64,000 nucleotides of DNA from Janthinobacterium sp. LM6 (GTDB taxonomy: Bacteria; Pseudomonadota; Gammaproteobacteria; Burkholderiales; Burkholderiaceae_D): positions 2,852,001 to 2,916,000 of the forward strand of contig NZ_CP019510.1 in NCBI RefSeq assembly GCF_002002885.1. The letters are read 5' to 3'. The position numbers and the translations under genes are program-made. This document shows, one piece after another, positions 42,615-51,488 of the stretch (position 1 is the stretch's first letter; the number at the start of each line of letters is the position of its first letter). Below the pieces are notes generated by a model. The model made no database searches, was not told the origin of the DNA, and saw only the letters and a list, made by a program, of their open reading frames with translations.

Positions 42615-43342
42615 CGCAGGCTACAGCCTACCAGCAACAGCATCGGTCGTTCTCTTTCTTCGGCCAGGGACGGCTGCTGCGCGACTTGCTCATCGCCGGG
42701 ACCCCATTCTTCCACATGTTCCAGCTCGAAACCGGCGTGTAGCAAGGCGTTCAAGGTCGTGCCCAGGGTGCGGTGCTGCTTGATCACACCCGGCGCCAGC
42801 CAGTCCGACACGCGCGGGCCTTGTTCCTGGTAACTGTCGACGGGCCAGCGCTTGCGGCCTTGCGCATCCGTCAGCCAGCCGGGCTGGCGCGGCGCCATGA
42901 AGATCGGATGCTCGATGGAAAACACCAGCTTGCCGCCCGGCTGTAAACCCTGGCGGATGGCGGCCAGCAAGGTGGCGAAGCCTTCGATGTAGTGGAATGC
43001 CAGCGAGCTGTAAATCAGATCATAGCTGGCCGGCGGCAAGGCCAGTTGTTCCAGATCAAGCCGCGCATAGCTGACGGCCGCATGCTCTCCCATGGCGCGC
43101 GCCTGCGCCAGCATCTTTTCCGACACGTCCACGCCCAGCACCCGCGCCGCGCCGGCCTCGGCAGCCCAGCGGCAGAACCAGCCATAGCCGCAGCCCAGGT
43201 CCAGCACGCTTTTTCCCTGCAGGTCGGGCAGCAGGGCGCGCAGGGCCGGCCATTCTGGTGCGCTGTCGAGTCCGCCGACGGAGCGCGGCAGCTGGCTGTA
43301 GGCCGTGAAGAAGGCGTCGTTATCGTAGATATTCTGCGTCAT
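42611..43342 (-). CDS. Class I SAM-dependent methyltransferase
   Basis: A 243-residue methyltransferase with motif I VLDLGCGYGWFCRWAAEAGA (residues about 45-64), an acidic end of strand 2 (VLGVDVSEKM), YARLDLEQL, and YDLIYSSLAFHYIEG. The open frame extends upstream to 43999 inside the ClC gene, but the start at 43342 (ATG overlapping the ClC stop) is the natural one. Substrate unknown. It is convergent and overlaps the end of the ADP-ribosylglycohydrolase by 4 nt. Confidence 0.9.
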   Translation of the reverse strand: MTQNIYDNDAFFTAYSQLPRSVGGLDSAPEWPALRALLPDLQGKSVLDLGCGYGWFCRWAAEAGAARVLGVDVSEKMLAQARAMGEHAAVSYARLDLEQLALPPASYDLIYSSLAFHYIEGFATLLAAIRQGLQPGGKLVFSIEHPIFMAPRQPGWLTDAQGRKRWPVDSYQEQGPRVSDWLAPGVIKQHRTLGTTLNALLHAGFELEHVEEWGPGDEQVAQQPSLAEERERPMLLLVGCSLR

Positions 43343-44592
43343 GTGTCGAGATCCTTGGCAGGATGGCGCTTGGCATGCCCGCTGCGTTGCGCCCGGTAAA
43401 TGCCCGCGTGGCCGGAAAACAGATAGGCCACGACGCAGGCGATGGCGGCGTACACGCCGATCTCCGCGCCGAACAGCTCCATCGCCATCAGGGTCGAGGC
43501 AATCGGCGTGTTGGCCGCGCCCGCAAACACGGCGACGAAGCCGATGGCGGCCAGCAGGGTGACGGGCTGGTGCAGCAGAGGGCCCAGCGCATTGCCCAGG
43601 GTCGCGCCGATGAAGAACAATGGCGTCACTTCGCCGCCCTTGAAGCCCGTGCCCAGCGACACGATGGTCAACGCTATCTTGCCGAGGAAATCCCAGGCGG
43701 GCAGCGGCTGCTTGAGCGCATCGACGATGGTGGGAATGCCCAGGCCGATATATTTGTCGGTGCCCAGCAGCCACACGGCAAGCGCGACGACGAGGCCGCC
43801 TATCAGCGGGCGCAGCGGGGCGTAGGCAATCTTGCGTTTCATCAAGGCACTCAAGCCGTGCGTGGCTTGCGCAAACACGTTGCCGGTCACGCCGAACAGC
43901 ACGCCCGCGATCACTATCGCGGACAAGGTCCAGGCGGAGATGGCGGGGATCAAAGGCACGGCGTAATGCGTGTGAGCAATGTGCAAAAGCGGACCCCACA
44001 GCAGGACCACCTGGTCGGCGATGACGGCGGCCAGCAGGCAGGGCAGCATGGCTTCGTAGCGCAGGCGGCCGATGGCCAGCACTTCCAGGCCGAAGAGGGC
44101 GCCCGCCAGCGGCGTGCCGAAGACGGAGGCAAAGCCGGCGCTGATGCCGGCCATCAGGATGATGCGGCGGTCTTCATTGTTCAAACGAAACATGCGGGTC
44201 AGCTGGTCAGCCAGCGCGCCGCCCATCTGCACGGCCGTGCCTTCGCGCCCGACCGAGGCGCCGAACAGATGTGAGACGACGGTGCCGCCCAGCACCAGCG
44301 GCGCCATGCGCAAGGGGATGATCTTCTTGGGATCGTGGATTTCATCGATGAGCAGGTTCGCGCCGCCTTCGACACTGCTGCCGTAGCGCAAATACAGCCA
44401 GCCGACGGCAAAGCCCGCCACGGGCAGCAGCCAGATCAGCCAGGCGTGCGCCAGGCGCGTGCGTGTCGCCCAGTCCAGCGCGAACAGGAAAGCGGCCGAG
44501 GCCGAGCCCGCCAGCGCGGCCACGACGCTCGCAAGCAGCAGCCATTTGAACAGATGCTTCAACAGATCGGTGAGGGCGCTAAGACGCTGCAT
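43339..44592 (-). CDS. ClC-family anion channel/transporter, possibly fluoride type
   Basis: A 417-residue membrane protein of the ClC family. The second anion-pathway motif reads GREGTAVQMGG (residues about 115-125, carrying the gating Glu) where chloride transporters have GREGP. The third region is GTGFKGGEVTPLFFIGA. The first motif is changed to SSVEGGANLLIDEIHDP. This combination recalls the CLC-F fluoride/proton antiporters, but I have no alignment, so chloride transport is not excluded. Start at 44592; a longer frame to 45231 overlaps the decarboxylase on the same strand. Confidence 0.85.
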   Translation of the reverse strand: MQRLSALTDLLKHLFKWLLLASVVAALAGSASAAFLFALDWATRTRLAHAWLIWLLPVAGFAVGWLYLRYGSSVEGGANLLIDEIHDPKKIIPLRMAPLVLGGTVVSHLFGASVGREGTAVQMGGALADQLTRMFRLNNEDRRIILMAGISAGFASVFGTPLAGALFGLEVLAIGRLRYEAMLPCLLAAVIADQVVLLWGPLLHIAHTHYAVPLIPAISAWTLSAIVIAGVLFGVTGNVFAQATHGLSALMKRKIAYAPLRPLIGGLVVALAVWLLGTDKYIGLGIPTIVDALKQPLPAWDFLGKIALTIVSLGTGFKGGEVTPLFFIGATLGNALGPLLHQPVTLLAAIGFVAVFAGAANTPIASTLMAMELFGAEIGVYAAIACVVAYLFSGHAGIYRAQRSGHAKRHPAKDLDT

Positions 44593-44627
44593 CGGGCATC
44601 CAGTCAAGGTTGATGGGTGGAACGTTC

Positions 44628-46217
44628 TTACAATCCCAGTTCCGTCACCAGCGTCTGGCCGATGGCCCGCTGTTCGGCCAGGATGGCGCGCAAGTGGTTG
44701 GGGCGCGTCTTGACATTCGTCATGATCACGCGCAGCACATTGGTCGGGCCGGGGTAGCGCGTCGATTCGAGTACCGTGCGCGACACAAAGCTGTGGCCCT
44801 GCGCCTTTTGCCGGTTTTGCAGCTTGGCGTTCAAGGTGTTCAGTTGCTTGTTCAGCTCTGTCGCTGCCTCCACCTGGCCGCCGGCCAGCAAGCTTTCCAT
44901 GCGCTGGCGCAAGTGCGCGGGCACGTAGCGGTAGGTCAGGATGAAGGTGTCCGAGCGCGTGACGAGTTCGAAATCCTGCTGGTCGGCCAATAAATCCTGC
45001 AACTGGCCGGACAAGGTGGCCGCCTGCTGCAGCAAGGTCGTGTAGCCGGACACACCGAGCACCTTGAACGAGGTCCACAGTTTCAAGGCATCGAAGCGGC
45101 GCGAGCCTTCCAGCGAAGTCTGGCCCAGGTCGCCCGAGTTGTCGCGCAAGATGTAGTTGGCGTTGTGTTTCAATAAGTTCAGGCTGGCGCTGTCCTTGAA
45201 CAGCACCATGCTTTGCGCCATCGGCACCCACAGCAACTTGTGCCCGTCGATGACGACGGAGTCGGCCAGGGCGATGCCGTCGTACAGCGGGCGGTACTGC
45301 TCCGCGATCAAGAGGGCGCCGCCCCAGGCCGCATCCACATGGAACCAGATGCTTTCCCGCGCGGCAATCGCTGCCATGGCGGCCAGCGGGTCGATGGCGC
45401 CCGTTTCCGTCGTGCCGGCGATGCCGATCATGGCGACGACCTTGATATTGCGCAATTTCAAGTCGGCAATCGTTGCTTCCAGCGCCTGGACGTCGATGCG
45501 GTTGTCGCGGTCGACGGCGACCAGGTGCAAGGCGTTTTCACCGAGGCCCAGGGTGGCCAGCGCCTTCTTGACGGAATAGTGGCTGCGGGCCGAGCCGATC
45601 ACGGCCAGCCCCGCCCAGCCGGATTCTTGCATGGCGGCAAACAGGCCCCGCTTGCGCGTGCCGGGCAATTGCTGTTCCAGCGCCACGGCCAGGGCCGTCA
45701 AATTGCCCATGGTGCCGCCATTGACGACATTGCCCAGCGCGCCGCTGGTGGCGGCCATGGCTTGCGTATAGACATGTTCTGGCTGCTGGTAGACCTGGCG
45801 GTGCAGCCAACCGAGGATCTGCTTTTCGATCAGGGTCGACACATACGCCGTCTCGATCTTGACCTGGTTCTGGTTCAGGGTGGCCGTAAACGCTTCGGCC
45901 AGCACGCTGATCCAGGGCAGGGCCTGGGTCATGTGGCCGATGTATTGCGGGTGGTTCAGCTGGGCCGTATTGGCCAGCACGGTGGTGTCGAGTTCTTGCA
46001 GGAAATCCGCCACGGGCATGCCGTGCGCGGGCAGGCTGGTGCCGGACAGCTGCGTCAGCAGCTCCGCATACGGCGTGTGCGGATAGGCCGCGTCGCGCTC
46101 GGCGGCCAGCCAGCCGCCCAGCATGCCCAGCGCCTGGCGCAGGGGCGCGGGCGCCTGCTGCAATGCATCGATGGAAAAATGCTGCTGCAGCAGCTGTTCG
46201 ACAGGGGTATCGGTCAT
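44628..46217 (-). CDS. PLP-dependent group II decarboxylase, PanP-like
   Basis: A 529-residue group II amino-acid decarboxylase. The PLP Lys lies in VVIDGHKLLWVPMAQSM, preceded by FHVDAAWGGALL (Asp for the cofactor ring). The N-terminal NHPQYIGHMTQALPWIS and the overall length resemble PanP, the pyridoxal-type aspartate decarboxylase that supplies beta-alanine for coenzyme A, rather than glutamate decarboxylase. Substrate remains uncertain. It is separated from the ClC gene by 35 nt on the same strand. Confidence 0.85.
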   Translation of the reverse strand: MTDTPVEQLLQQHFSIDALQQAPAPLRQALGMLGGWLAAERDAAYPHTPYAELLTQLSGTSLPAHGMPVADFLQELDTTVLANTAQLNHPQYIGHMTQALPWISVLAEAFTATLNQNQVKIETAYVSTLIEKQILGWLHRQVYQQPEHVYTQAMAATSGALGNVVNGGTMGNLTALAVALEQQLPGTRKRGLFAAMQESGWAGLAVIGSARSHYSVKKALATLGLGENALHLVAVDRDNRIDVQALEATIADLKLRNIKVVAMIGIAGTTETGAIDPLAAMAAIAARESIWFHVDAAWGGALLIAEQYRPLYDGIALADSVVIDGHKLLWVPMAQSMVLFKDSASLNLLKHNANYILRDNSGDLGQTSLEGSRRFDALKLWTSFKVLGVSGYTTLLQQAATLSGQLQDLLADQQDFELVTRSDTFILTYRYVPAHLRQRMESLLAGGQVEAATELNKQLNTLNAKLQNRQKAQGHSFVSRTVLESTRYPGPTNVLRVIMTNVKTRPNHLRAILAEQRAIGQTLVTELGL

Positions 46218-46346
46218 GGCGCGTTGTTTTCTCTACGGATTGCTGGTGCCACGGTGACAAACGAATTGCGCCCAGGCGGAAGCGGGATTTTACCCGACTC
46301 CGCCTGAGCGCATCAGTTTGCTATATCAGTTTGCTATTGCTGCTGA

Positions 46347-47426
46347 TCAGAAGTAGTTCAGGCCCAGCGCCGACTTGACTTCATCGGCCGTGCGGGCCGC
46401 CACTTCGCGTGCCTTGAAGGTGCCTTCTTTCAGCATCTGGATGACTTGCCCCTTGTCCTTGGCGAACTCTTCGCGGCGGGCACGGATCGGCGCCAGCATT
46501 TCCTGCAAGACCAGGTCCAGGCGCTTCTTGACGATGCTGTCGCCCAAGCCGCCGCGCACGTAATGGGCTTTCATTTCGGCCAGCGCCGCTTTTTCCGGGT
46601 CAAACGCATCCAGGTACGTAAACGCGATGTTGCCTTCCAGGTGGCCCGGATCTTCCACGCGCAGGTGCAGCGGGTCGGTATAGACTTTTTTCACGGCGGC
46701 CGTGATTTCGGCCGGGGTCGCGCCCAGGTTGATGGTGTTGCCCAGCGACTTGCTCATCTTCGCCTTGCCGTCGATGCCGGGCAGGCGGCCGATGTCCGGC
46801 ACCAGCGCCTTGCATTCCATCAGCACTTCGCGGTTGTACATGCGGTTGAAGCGGCGCACGATTTCATTCGTTTGCTCGATCATCGGGATTTGGTCTTCGC
46901 CCACGGGCACCACGCCCGCCTTGAAGGCCGTGATGTCGGCCGCCTGGCTGGCCGGGTAGGTCAAAAAGCCGGCCGGGATGTCGCGTTCGAAACCGCGCAG
47001 GCGGATTTCTTCCTTGACGGTGGGGTTGCGCTCGAGGCGCGCCACGGTGACGATGTTCAGGTAGTAAAAGGTCAGTTCGGCCAGTTCCGGAATCTGCGAC
47101 TGGATGAACACGGTGGTTTTCGTCGGGTCGATGCCGACCGCCAGGTAGTCGAGCGCCACTTCGACGACATTGCGGTGCACCTTGTCGATGTCGTCCATAT
47201 TGTCCGTCAGCGCTTGCGCGTCGGCCAGCATGATGAATTGCTTGTAGCTGTTCTGGTAGGCGACGCGGTCGCGCAGGCTGCCCACATAGTGGCCCAGGTG
47301 CAAGGGGCCGGTCGGGCGGTCGCCCGTCAGGATCACGGATTGCGAAGCGATGGCGGCGGCGGATAGCGGCGCGGCGTCGTTCTGGTCCTGGGTGTCGGGG
47401 GTATCGGGCGTATTAGGCAAGCTCAT
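46347..47426 (-). CDS. trpS: Tryptophanyl-tRNA synthetase
   Basis: Charges tRNA-Trp. The 359-residue class I synthetase has the HIGH-type motif as [11 protein letters not shown] (near residue 40), the [14 protein letters not shown] segment and [11 protein letters not shown] short N-terminal extension of about 25 residues ([14 protein letters not shown]) is Pro/Asp-rich. The ATG at 47426 has AAAGGAAACTTG upstream; a frame extending to 47555 lacks a ribosome site. A G+C-rich hairpin at 46273-46306 follows the gene. Confidence 0.96.
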   Translation of the reverse strand: MSLPNTPDTPDTQDQNDAAPLSAAAIASQSVILTGDRPTGPLHLGHYVGSLRDRVAYQNSYKQFIMLADAQALTDNMDDIDKVHRNVVEVALDYLAVGIDPTKTTVFIQSQIPELAELTFYYLNIVTVARLERNPTVKEEIRLRGFERDIPAGFLTYPASQAADITAFKAGVVPVGEDQIPMIEQTNEIVRRFNRMYNREVLMECKALVPDIGRLPGIDGKAKMSKSLGNTINLGATPAEITAAVKKVYTDPLHLRVEDPGHLEGNIAFTYLDAFDPEKAALAEMKAHYVRGGLGDSIVKKRLDLVLQEMLAPIRARREEFAKDKGQVIQMLKEGTFKAREVAARTADEVKSALGLNYF

Positions 47427-47743
47427 CAAGTTTCCTTTTGAGCCGCCTGCATCGGGGATGATCCAGGCTGAGCCTGTTACGCCACCGATCGAGGCGGCGT
47501 GGATCAAATTCACATCACTATGCAGTGGCCGCGCGAAAGTGAGCGGGACCACCAATTCAAGCAGGCGTGTTGTGAAGGGATAAATTTCATGGCGTTATGG
47601 TTGCAGTTCGGGCGCGTTCTGTCAAGTTTGCGCCCGGATTTATCTGCTGCGCCGCGTCAGAGGCTTGCCTTATGCAAAACTTGCTTTCCGGGTACTATTG
47701 CCGTTCGGCCACTTTTGCGTGGCATGAATCATTGGAGAACAGT
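47427..47743. other. Divergent intergenic region between trpS and the S15 hydrolase gene
   Basis: About 317 bp. It should contain both promoters. I see no convincing promoter pair, no Trp-rich leader peptide and no T-box-like element, and no repeat. Annotation here is otherwise empty. Confidence 0.4.
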
Positions 47744-49705
47744 ATGCGCGTGTCGTCCCCCGTCCGGCTCACCGGCCTGGCCCTGCTTGTCAGTACCTTA
47801 TTCAGCGCTCCCTTGCTGGCACAAACCCCGCAAACCCCGCAAACGCCGCCCATGACGCCCGATATCGGCGCCAAGCTGGTCATGCCCGATATGAATGACT
47901 ACGTCAAGCGCGTGGTGATGATCCCCATGCGCGACGGCGTCAAGCTGTACACGGTGATCGTCGTGCCGAAAGGCGCCCAGAAAGCGCCGATCATGCTCAC
48001 GCGCACGCCCTATAACGCTGCCCGCCGCGCCCAGCGCGCTGCCAGCCCCAGCATGCTGGCCGCCCTGCCGCAGGGTGACGATACCCTGGTGGAAAACGGC
48101 TACATCCGCGTATTCCAGGACGTGCGCGGCAAGCATGGCTCGGAAGGCGATTACGTCATGACGCGCCCCGTGCGCGGCCCGCTGAACCATACCAAGGTCG
48201 ATAACGTCACCGATGCGTGGGACACCATCGACTGGCTCGTGAAAAACGTGCCGGAAACGAATGGCAAGGTGGGCATGCTGGGTTCCTCGTACGAGGGCCA
48301 TACGGTGCTGATGGCCCTGGTCGACCCGCATCCGGCGCTGAAGGTGGCCATTCCCATGAGCGCCATGGTCGACGGCTGGCGCGGCGACGACTGGTTCCAC
48401 AACGGCGCCTTCCGCATGCCGAGCCTGTCCTACCTGGCGTGGCAGACGAGCGCGCGCGGCAGTAGCGAGGCGCCGGCGCTGGGCGTGTATGACGAATACG
48501 ATGCCTATCTGCGCATCGGCTCGGCCGGTGATTACGCGAAGAAGTTCGGCATCGACAAGCTGACCTACACGAAAAAGCTGTTCGAGCACCCGGCCTACGA
48601 CAGTTATTGGCAGGAACAGGCGCTCGACAAGATCCTCGCCAAGCGCCCGCTGATCGTGCCCACCATGCACGTGGTGGGGCAGTGGGACCAGGAAGACATC
48701 TATGGCCCGTACGCCACCTACACGGCGATGGAGGGGCGCGACAAGCGCAACAACCTGAACTACCTGGCCATCGGCCCGTGGCGCCATAGCGGCGTCAACT
48801 ATGACGGCTCCAGCCTGGGCGCCCTGAAGTTTGACGGCGATACGGCGCGCCAGTTCCGCGAAAAAGTCATGCAGCCATTCCTGAATCAATACCTGAAGGA
48901 TGGCGCGCCGGACGCGAACACGGCGCCCGTGGTGTCGTACCAGACCGGCACCAACCAGTGGCAGCGCCTGCAGCAGTGGCCGCTGGCCTGCGAGACGTGC
49001 GACACGAAACTGACGCCGATCTACCTGCAGGACGGTTCCAGGCTGGGGTTTGCGGTGCCGTCGGGCGCTGCGGATGCAGCTGAGGGCGCCTTCGATGAAT
49101 ACGTGGCCGATCCCGCCAAGCCCGTGCCTTTCGTGGCGCGTCCCGTGCGCCTCATGGACCCCGATGTGTGGAAGCCATGGCTGGTCAGCGACCAGCGCGG
49201 CTATGCCGACCGCACGGACGTGCTCAGCTATGTGTCCGAACCGTTGAAGACGGCCGTGCGCATCGCCGGCGCGCCGATGGTCAACCTGTTCGCCGCCACC
49301 AGCGGCACGGATGCCGACTGGGTCGTGAAACTGATCGACGTGTATCCGGACGAAGTGCCGTCGCAGCCGGCCATGGGCGGCTACCAGCTGGGCGTGGCGA
49401 TGGATATCTTCCGCGGCCGCTACCGCGACAGCTTCGAGCACCCGACGCCGATACCGGCGGGCAAGGTGGAACGCTACCGCTTCGCCTTGCCGAACGCGAA
49501 TCACGTCTTCCTGCCCGGCCACCGCATCGCCGTGCAAGTACAGTCGAGCTGGTTCCCCCTGTACGACCGCAACCCGCAAAACTACGTGCCGAACATCTTC
49601 CTGGCCGACCCGGGCCATTATAGAAAGGCGACGCAGCGCGTGTACCACGCGGCAGGGGCGGCCAGCGCGATCGAGTTGCCGATCGCGCCGCTGGACGCCC
49701 GCTAA
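47744..49705 (+). CDS. Secreted S15/CocE-family hydrolase
   Basis: A 653-residue protein with a signal peptide (cleavage about residue 27, after APLLAQ) followed by a TP-rich stretch. The catalytic domain has the nucleophile GSSYEGH (near residue 185), an Asp in the VVGQWDQED segment and a His in GPWRHSGVN. A C-terminal jelly-roll domain (from about residue 440) is typical of X-Pro dipeptidyl peptidase, cocaine esterase and alpha-amino-acid ester hydrolases. It is probably periplasmic; substrate unknown. The ATG at 47744 has GGAG upstream. Confidence 0.92.
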   Translation: MRVSSPVRLTGLALLVSTLFSAPLLAQTPQTPQTPPMTPDIGAKLVMPDMNDYVKRVVMIPMRDGVKLYTVIVVPKGAQKAPIMLTRTPYNAARRAQRAASPSMLAALPQGDDTLVENGYIRVFQDVRGKHGSEGDYVMTRPVRGPLNHTKVDNVTDAWDTIDWLVKNVPETNGKVGMLGSSYEGHTVLMALVDPHPALKVAIPMSAMVDGWRGDDWFHNGAFRMPSLSYLAWQTSARGSSEAPALGVYDEYDAYLRIGSAGDYAKKFGIDKLTYTKKLFEHPAYDSYWQEQALDKILAKRPLIVPTMHVVGQWDQEDIYGPYATYTAMEGRDKRNNLNYLAIGPWRHSGVNYDGSSLGALKFDGDTARQFREKVMQPFLNQYLKDGAPDANTAPVVSYQTGTNQWQRLQQWPLACETCDTKLTPIYLQDGSRLGFAVPSGAADAAEGAFDEYVADPAKPVPFVARPVRLMDPDVWKPWLVSDQRGYADRTDVLSYVSEPLKTAVRIAGAPMVNLFAATSGTDADWVVKLIDVYPDEVPSQPAMGGYQLGVAMDIFRGRYRDSFEHPTPIPAGKVERYRFALPNANHVFLPGHRIAVQVQSSWFPLYDRNPQNYVPNIFLADPGHYRKATQRVYHAAGAASAIELPIAPLDAR

Positions 49706-50559
49706 GCGATTCGCATCAAGACCGCTCCCGCCGCGATCAGGCCGATGGCCAGGTAGCGGCGGGGGCTGATCTTTTCGCGCAGGAACAGGGCCGCGATGGC
49801 GATGGCGAACAGGATCGACGTTTCGCGCAGGGCCGCGATGGCGGCCACGGGCGCCTGCGTCATGGCCCACAGGGCCAGGCCATACGAGGCGAGGGTGCCG
49901 AAGCCGCCCAGGGCGGCCAGGCGCCATTGCGTTTGCGCATACGCAAGCAAGTCGGCCGGACGGAGCAAGGCCGTCCACAGCAGCAGTCCGGCGCCATTCA
50001 AGACAAAAATCCACATGGTGTAGGCGGCCGGCGCGCCGGACAGGCGCACGCCGATGCCGTCGATCAAGGTATAGCTGGCGATGACGCAGGCGTTGCCCAG
50101 CGCAAAGGCCGTGGCGCGCCCCGTGTTTGTCGCGGCGCCGGCCGCGGCGGGCAGGCGCGCGGCGAAATACAGGCCGAAGATGCCCGCGCTGATGCAGGCG
50201 ACGGCGCCCATTTGCATGGACGACAGGCGCTCGCCGATCAGCGGCCAGCTGGCCAGCGCCACGAGCAATGGTGCGCTGCCGCGCATCAAGGGATAGGCAT
50301 GGCTCATGTCGCCCGCCTTGTAGGCGGCCGCCAGCAGTGAATAATAGGCGAGCTGGGCCACGGCCGAAGCGGCCAGGTAGGGCCAGCTGGCGGGGGCGGG
50401 AGTATTGACGAAGGGCAAGACGGCCAGTGAAATCAGCGCCGCGCCGACGGAAACAAGTACCGTGCTGAGGAAGGTATCCTTGCCCGACTTGACGATGGCG
50501 TTCCAGCTGGCGTGCAGCAGGGCGGCAAACAGGACAACGGCGACGACCAGACCGGACAT
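49702..50559 (-). CDS. EamA/DMT-superfamily transporter
   Basis: A 285-residue protein with about ten hydrophobic helices in two EamA repeats (residues 5-135 and 150-283). Typical elements are HASWNAIVKSG at the start and AIAALRETSILFAIAIAALFLREKISPRR near the end. These export amino acids or other small metabolites; substrate not predictable. It overlaps the S15 stop by 4 nt on the opposite strand. Confidence 0.9.
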   Translation of the reverse strand: MSGLVVAVVLFAALLHASWNAIVKSGKDTFLSTVLVSVGAALISLAVLPFVNTPAPASWPYLAASAVAQLAYYSLLAAAYKAGDMSHAYPLMRGSAPLLVALASWPLIGERLSSMQMGAVACISAGIFGLYFAARLPAAAGAATNTGRATAFALGNACVIASYTLIDGIGVRLSGAPAAYTMWIFVLNGAGLLLWTALLRPADLLAYAQTQWRLAALGGFGTLASYGLALWAMTQAPVAAIAALRETSILFAIAIAALFLREKISPRRYLAIGLIAAGAVLMRIA

Positions 50560-50566
50560 GCAGGCC

Positions 50567-51388
50567 TTAGCGCGGGCGTATGCTCAGCGACAACAGTTCC
50601 TGGCGGTGATGGCGCTGGAAGCCCTCCATCACGGAGCCGGAGCGGCCCGCCCTGTCCAGCAGTTCGCGCAGGGTCGCCTGGTCTTCCGCCGTCAGCGACT
50701 TGCGCGACAGGTAGACGCCGCTCATGCCCCAGGGCAATTCCGGCAACGCTTCCAGGCGCAAACGGTCGGCCAGGCCATACACGCGCGCATCGTTCTGCGC
50801 CACGCCGGCGAGGATGGTGGGACTCATGATGGTGGCGTCGATGAAGCCGCTTTGCATCAGGCGCGCCACGGACAGCGCGTCGACTTCGTAGAACAGGCGG
50901 CCCTGGCTGCTCAATTCCTTCGCCAGCGCCTGGTATGGTGCGCCATAGTCGTAGCCGCGCACGAGCGCCACGCGCAATTCGCGCCGCTCGATCAGTTCCT
51001 GCATGGTGTTGATGGGCGGTCGCGCGCCCTGGAGCGAGATCAGCAGGGGCCGGCTGCCCAGCATGGGGATGAACAGGCCGTGCTGGTCGCGCCGCAAGGT
51101 GCTGCTGGCCGGGATCAGCAAGTCGGCCTTGCCCGTCTCGAACATCGCTTCCAGGCGCGCGCGGGGCACGGCCGTGAAGATGAAATTGCAGCCGAGCTTG
51201 GCGCCCATGCCGCGCAGCAAGTCGGGATAGATGCCGCTGATGGTGGCGCCATTCACCACCACGCTGGCGCCGATGGCCGAGACGGGCACCTGGATGTCGC
51301 GCGAGCATTGCGCGCCCGCCAGCGATGGCAGCGCCAGCGCCAGCATGGCCACGGTTCGGCGCCAGGCGCTGGAATAAAAGTCAGTCAT
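50567..51388 (-). CDS. Periplasmic solute-binding protein (family 3)
   Basis: A 273-residue secreted protein. A signal peptide (cleavage after LPSLAGA) is followed by the two-lobe family-3 binding fold: VNGATISGIYPDLLRGMGAKLGC, then the hinge region and GVYLSRKSLTAEDQATLRELLD. Family members bind amino acids or act as sensors. No ABC permease or ATPase is adjacent, so it may be an orphan receptor. An ATG two codons upstream is equally possible as the start. Confidence 0.82.
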   Translation of the reverse strand: MTDFYSSAWRRTVAMLALALPSLAGAQCSRDIQVPVSAIGASVVVNGATISGIYPDLLRGMGAKLGCNFIFTAVPRARLEAMFETGKADLLIPASSTLRRDQHGLFIPMLGSRPLLISLQGARPPINTMQELIERRELRVALVRGYDYGAPYQALAKELSSQGRLFYEVDALSVARLMQSGFIDATIMSPTILAGVAQNDARVYGLADRLRLEALPELPWGMSGVYLSRKSLTAEDQATLRELLDRAGRSGSVMEGFQRHHRQELLSLSIRPR

Positions 51389-51488
51389 ACCCATCCTTGC
51401 TCACCATCGTATCGCGGGCGTCGGCAACGCCCGCCTGATTATCCCATTCTCGCCTATTTATTTCCCAAATACAATATTATCCCACCGA

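Noticed and set aside
42611..43999. A 462-residue fused open frame combining ClC-derived sequence and the methyltransferase
   Set aside because: The upstream half is an out-of-frame reading of the ClC gene. The natural methyltransferase start at 43342 overlaps the ClC stop.
46273..46306. Intrinsic terminator after trpS
   Set aside because: The CAGGCGGA/TCCGCCTG hairpin lacks a T-run in either direction, so it was left as a hairpin mentioned under trpS.
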